DNA of 22,866 bases. Origin: Proteobacteria bacterium UBA4457. GTDB lineage: Bacteria > Pseudomonadota > Gammaproteobacteria > Ga0077536. The notes under the pieces were generated by a model. That model saw only the letters and a program-made list of their open reading frames with translations, was not told where the DNA came from and did no database searches. Position 1 is the first letter of the stretch. Each line of letters begins with the position of its first letter. The position numbers were made by a program, and so were the translations under genes. The stretch spans positions 1 to 22,866 of the forward strand of contig DGOV01000032.1 in the NCBI GenBank assembly GCA_002390205.1, read 5' to 3'. Positions 22,577 to 22,866 of this stretch are shown here, piece after piece.

Positions 22577-22866
22577 CTAAGAGTCAATTTTTTCTAGTGT
22601 GAGATTATTATTTGTATAGACGCATATCTGACCAGCAATAGTGAGCGCCTTCTGTACAATTTTCTCAGGATCAAGATCTGTTTCGTCAAGCAAAGCTACT
22701 GCAGCTGCACGAGCGTAAGAGCCCCCAGAACCGATGGCAAGAATGTCATTCTCAGGCTCAATCACATCACCGGTCCCTGAGATAATTAGCGAGTATTCCG
22801 CATCTGCTACAATAAGCATTGCTTCTAACCTTCGTAACATTCTATCTGTTCGCCAATCTTTTGCTA
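22577..22866 (-). CDS. hslV: HslV peptidase subunit, N-terminus off the right edge
   Basis: The proteasome-like threonine peptidase of HslVU. Only the C-terminal 95 residues are inside the window; the frame is open to the edge, where it encodes AKDWRTDRMLRRLEAMLIVAD, then IISGTGDVIEPE, ILAIGSGGSYARAAAVALL and the closing ICVYTNNNLTLEKI, all characteristic of HslV. The N-terminal catalytic threonine lies outside. The internal ATG at 22840 is not the start. Confidence 0.97.
   Translation of the reverse strand, partial: AKDWRTDRMLRRLEAMLIVADAEYSLIISGTGDVIEPENDILAIGSGGSYARAAAVALLDETDLDPEKIVQKALTIAGQICVYTNNNLTLEKIDS

Noticed and set aside
1..22866. Defence islands, CRISPR, phage, insertion sequences, tRNA or rRNA genes
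   Set aside because: Looked for on both strands; no repeat-spacer pattern, transposase, integrase or recognisable RNA gene was seen, and almost all space is filled by core genes.

Overview
The window reads as chromosomal core DNA of a moderately A+T-rich, aerobic, ubiquinone-using gammaproteobacterium, probably a small-genome free-living (perhaps marine) lineage. The evidence is gene content: UbiJ is essentially a gammaproteobacterial protein; hslVU-DUF971-ubiE-ubiJ-ubiB, smg/topA next to def-fmt-rsmB, and gpsA/yibN beside gpmI are gammaproteobacterial neighbourhoods. Coding density is very high, several neighbouring genes overlap, and I see no tRNA, rRNA, CRISPR, insertion sequence or phage gene.

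Layout. 1-2946 (minus): topA (C-terminus off the left edge) and smg. 2947-3331: the only gap over 300 bases, holding the def promoter, two dyads and a doubtful mini-ORF. 3332-13103 (plus): one tight run, def-fmt-rsmB-DUF4390-ntrY-ntrX-trkA-trkH, i.e. start-Met deformylation, initiator tRNA formylation and 16S rRNA methylation, followed by an envelope protein, an NtrYX-type two-component system and the Trk potassium uptake system. 13151-14107 (minus): a class 1B-type dihydroorotate dehydrogenase, divergent from trmL (14139-14606, plus). 14628-16114 (minus): gpsA and a membrane rhodanese. 16213-17772 (plus): gpmI. 17780-22866 (minus): ubiB, ubiJ, ubiE, DUF971, hslU and the C-terminal half of hslV, arranged as one operon transcribed from beyond the right edge.

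The points I find most worth a second look: (1) the NtrX-like regulator has lost the GAFTGA loop, the Walker B Asp-Glu pair and the second arginine finger, while keeping receiver, Walker A lysine and DNA-binding helix, so it is probably not a sigma-54 activator; (2) rsmB has no ATG/GTG/TTG start that gives a full-length protein, but a CTG overlapping the fmt stop has a well-spaced Shine-Dalgarno, so standard gene calling would lose 59 residues; (3) two unusually good inverted repeats lie inside coding sequence (gpsA 13-bp arms, ubiE 11-bp arms); (4) a class 1B PyrD without pyrK alongside; (5) expected neighbours dprA, secB and grxC are missing from otherwise conserved gene orders. I do not see a wholly new multi-gene system here; the novelty is in altered members of known systems.
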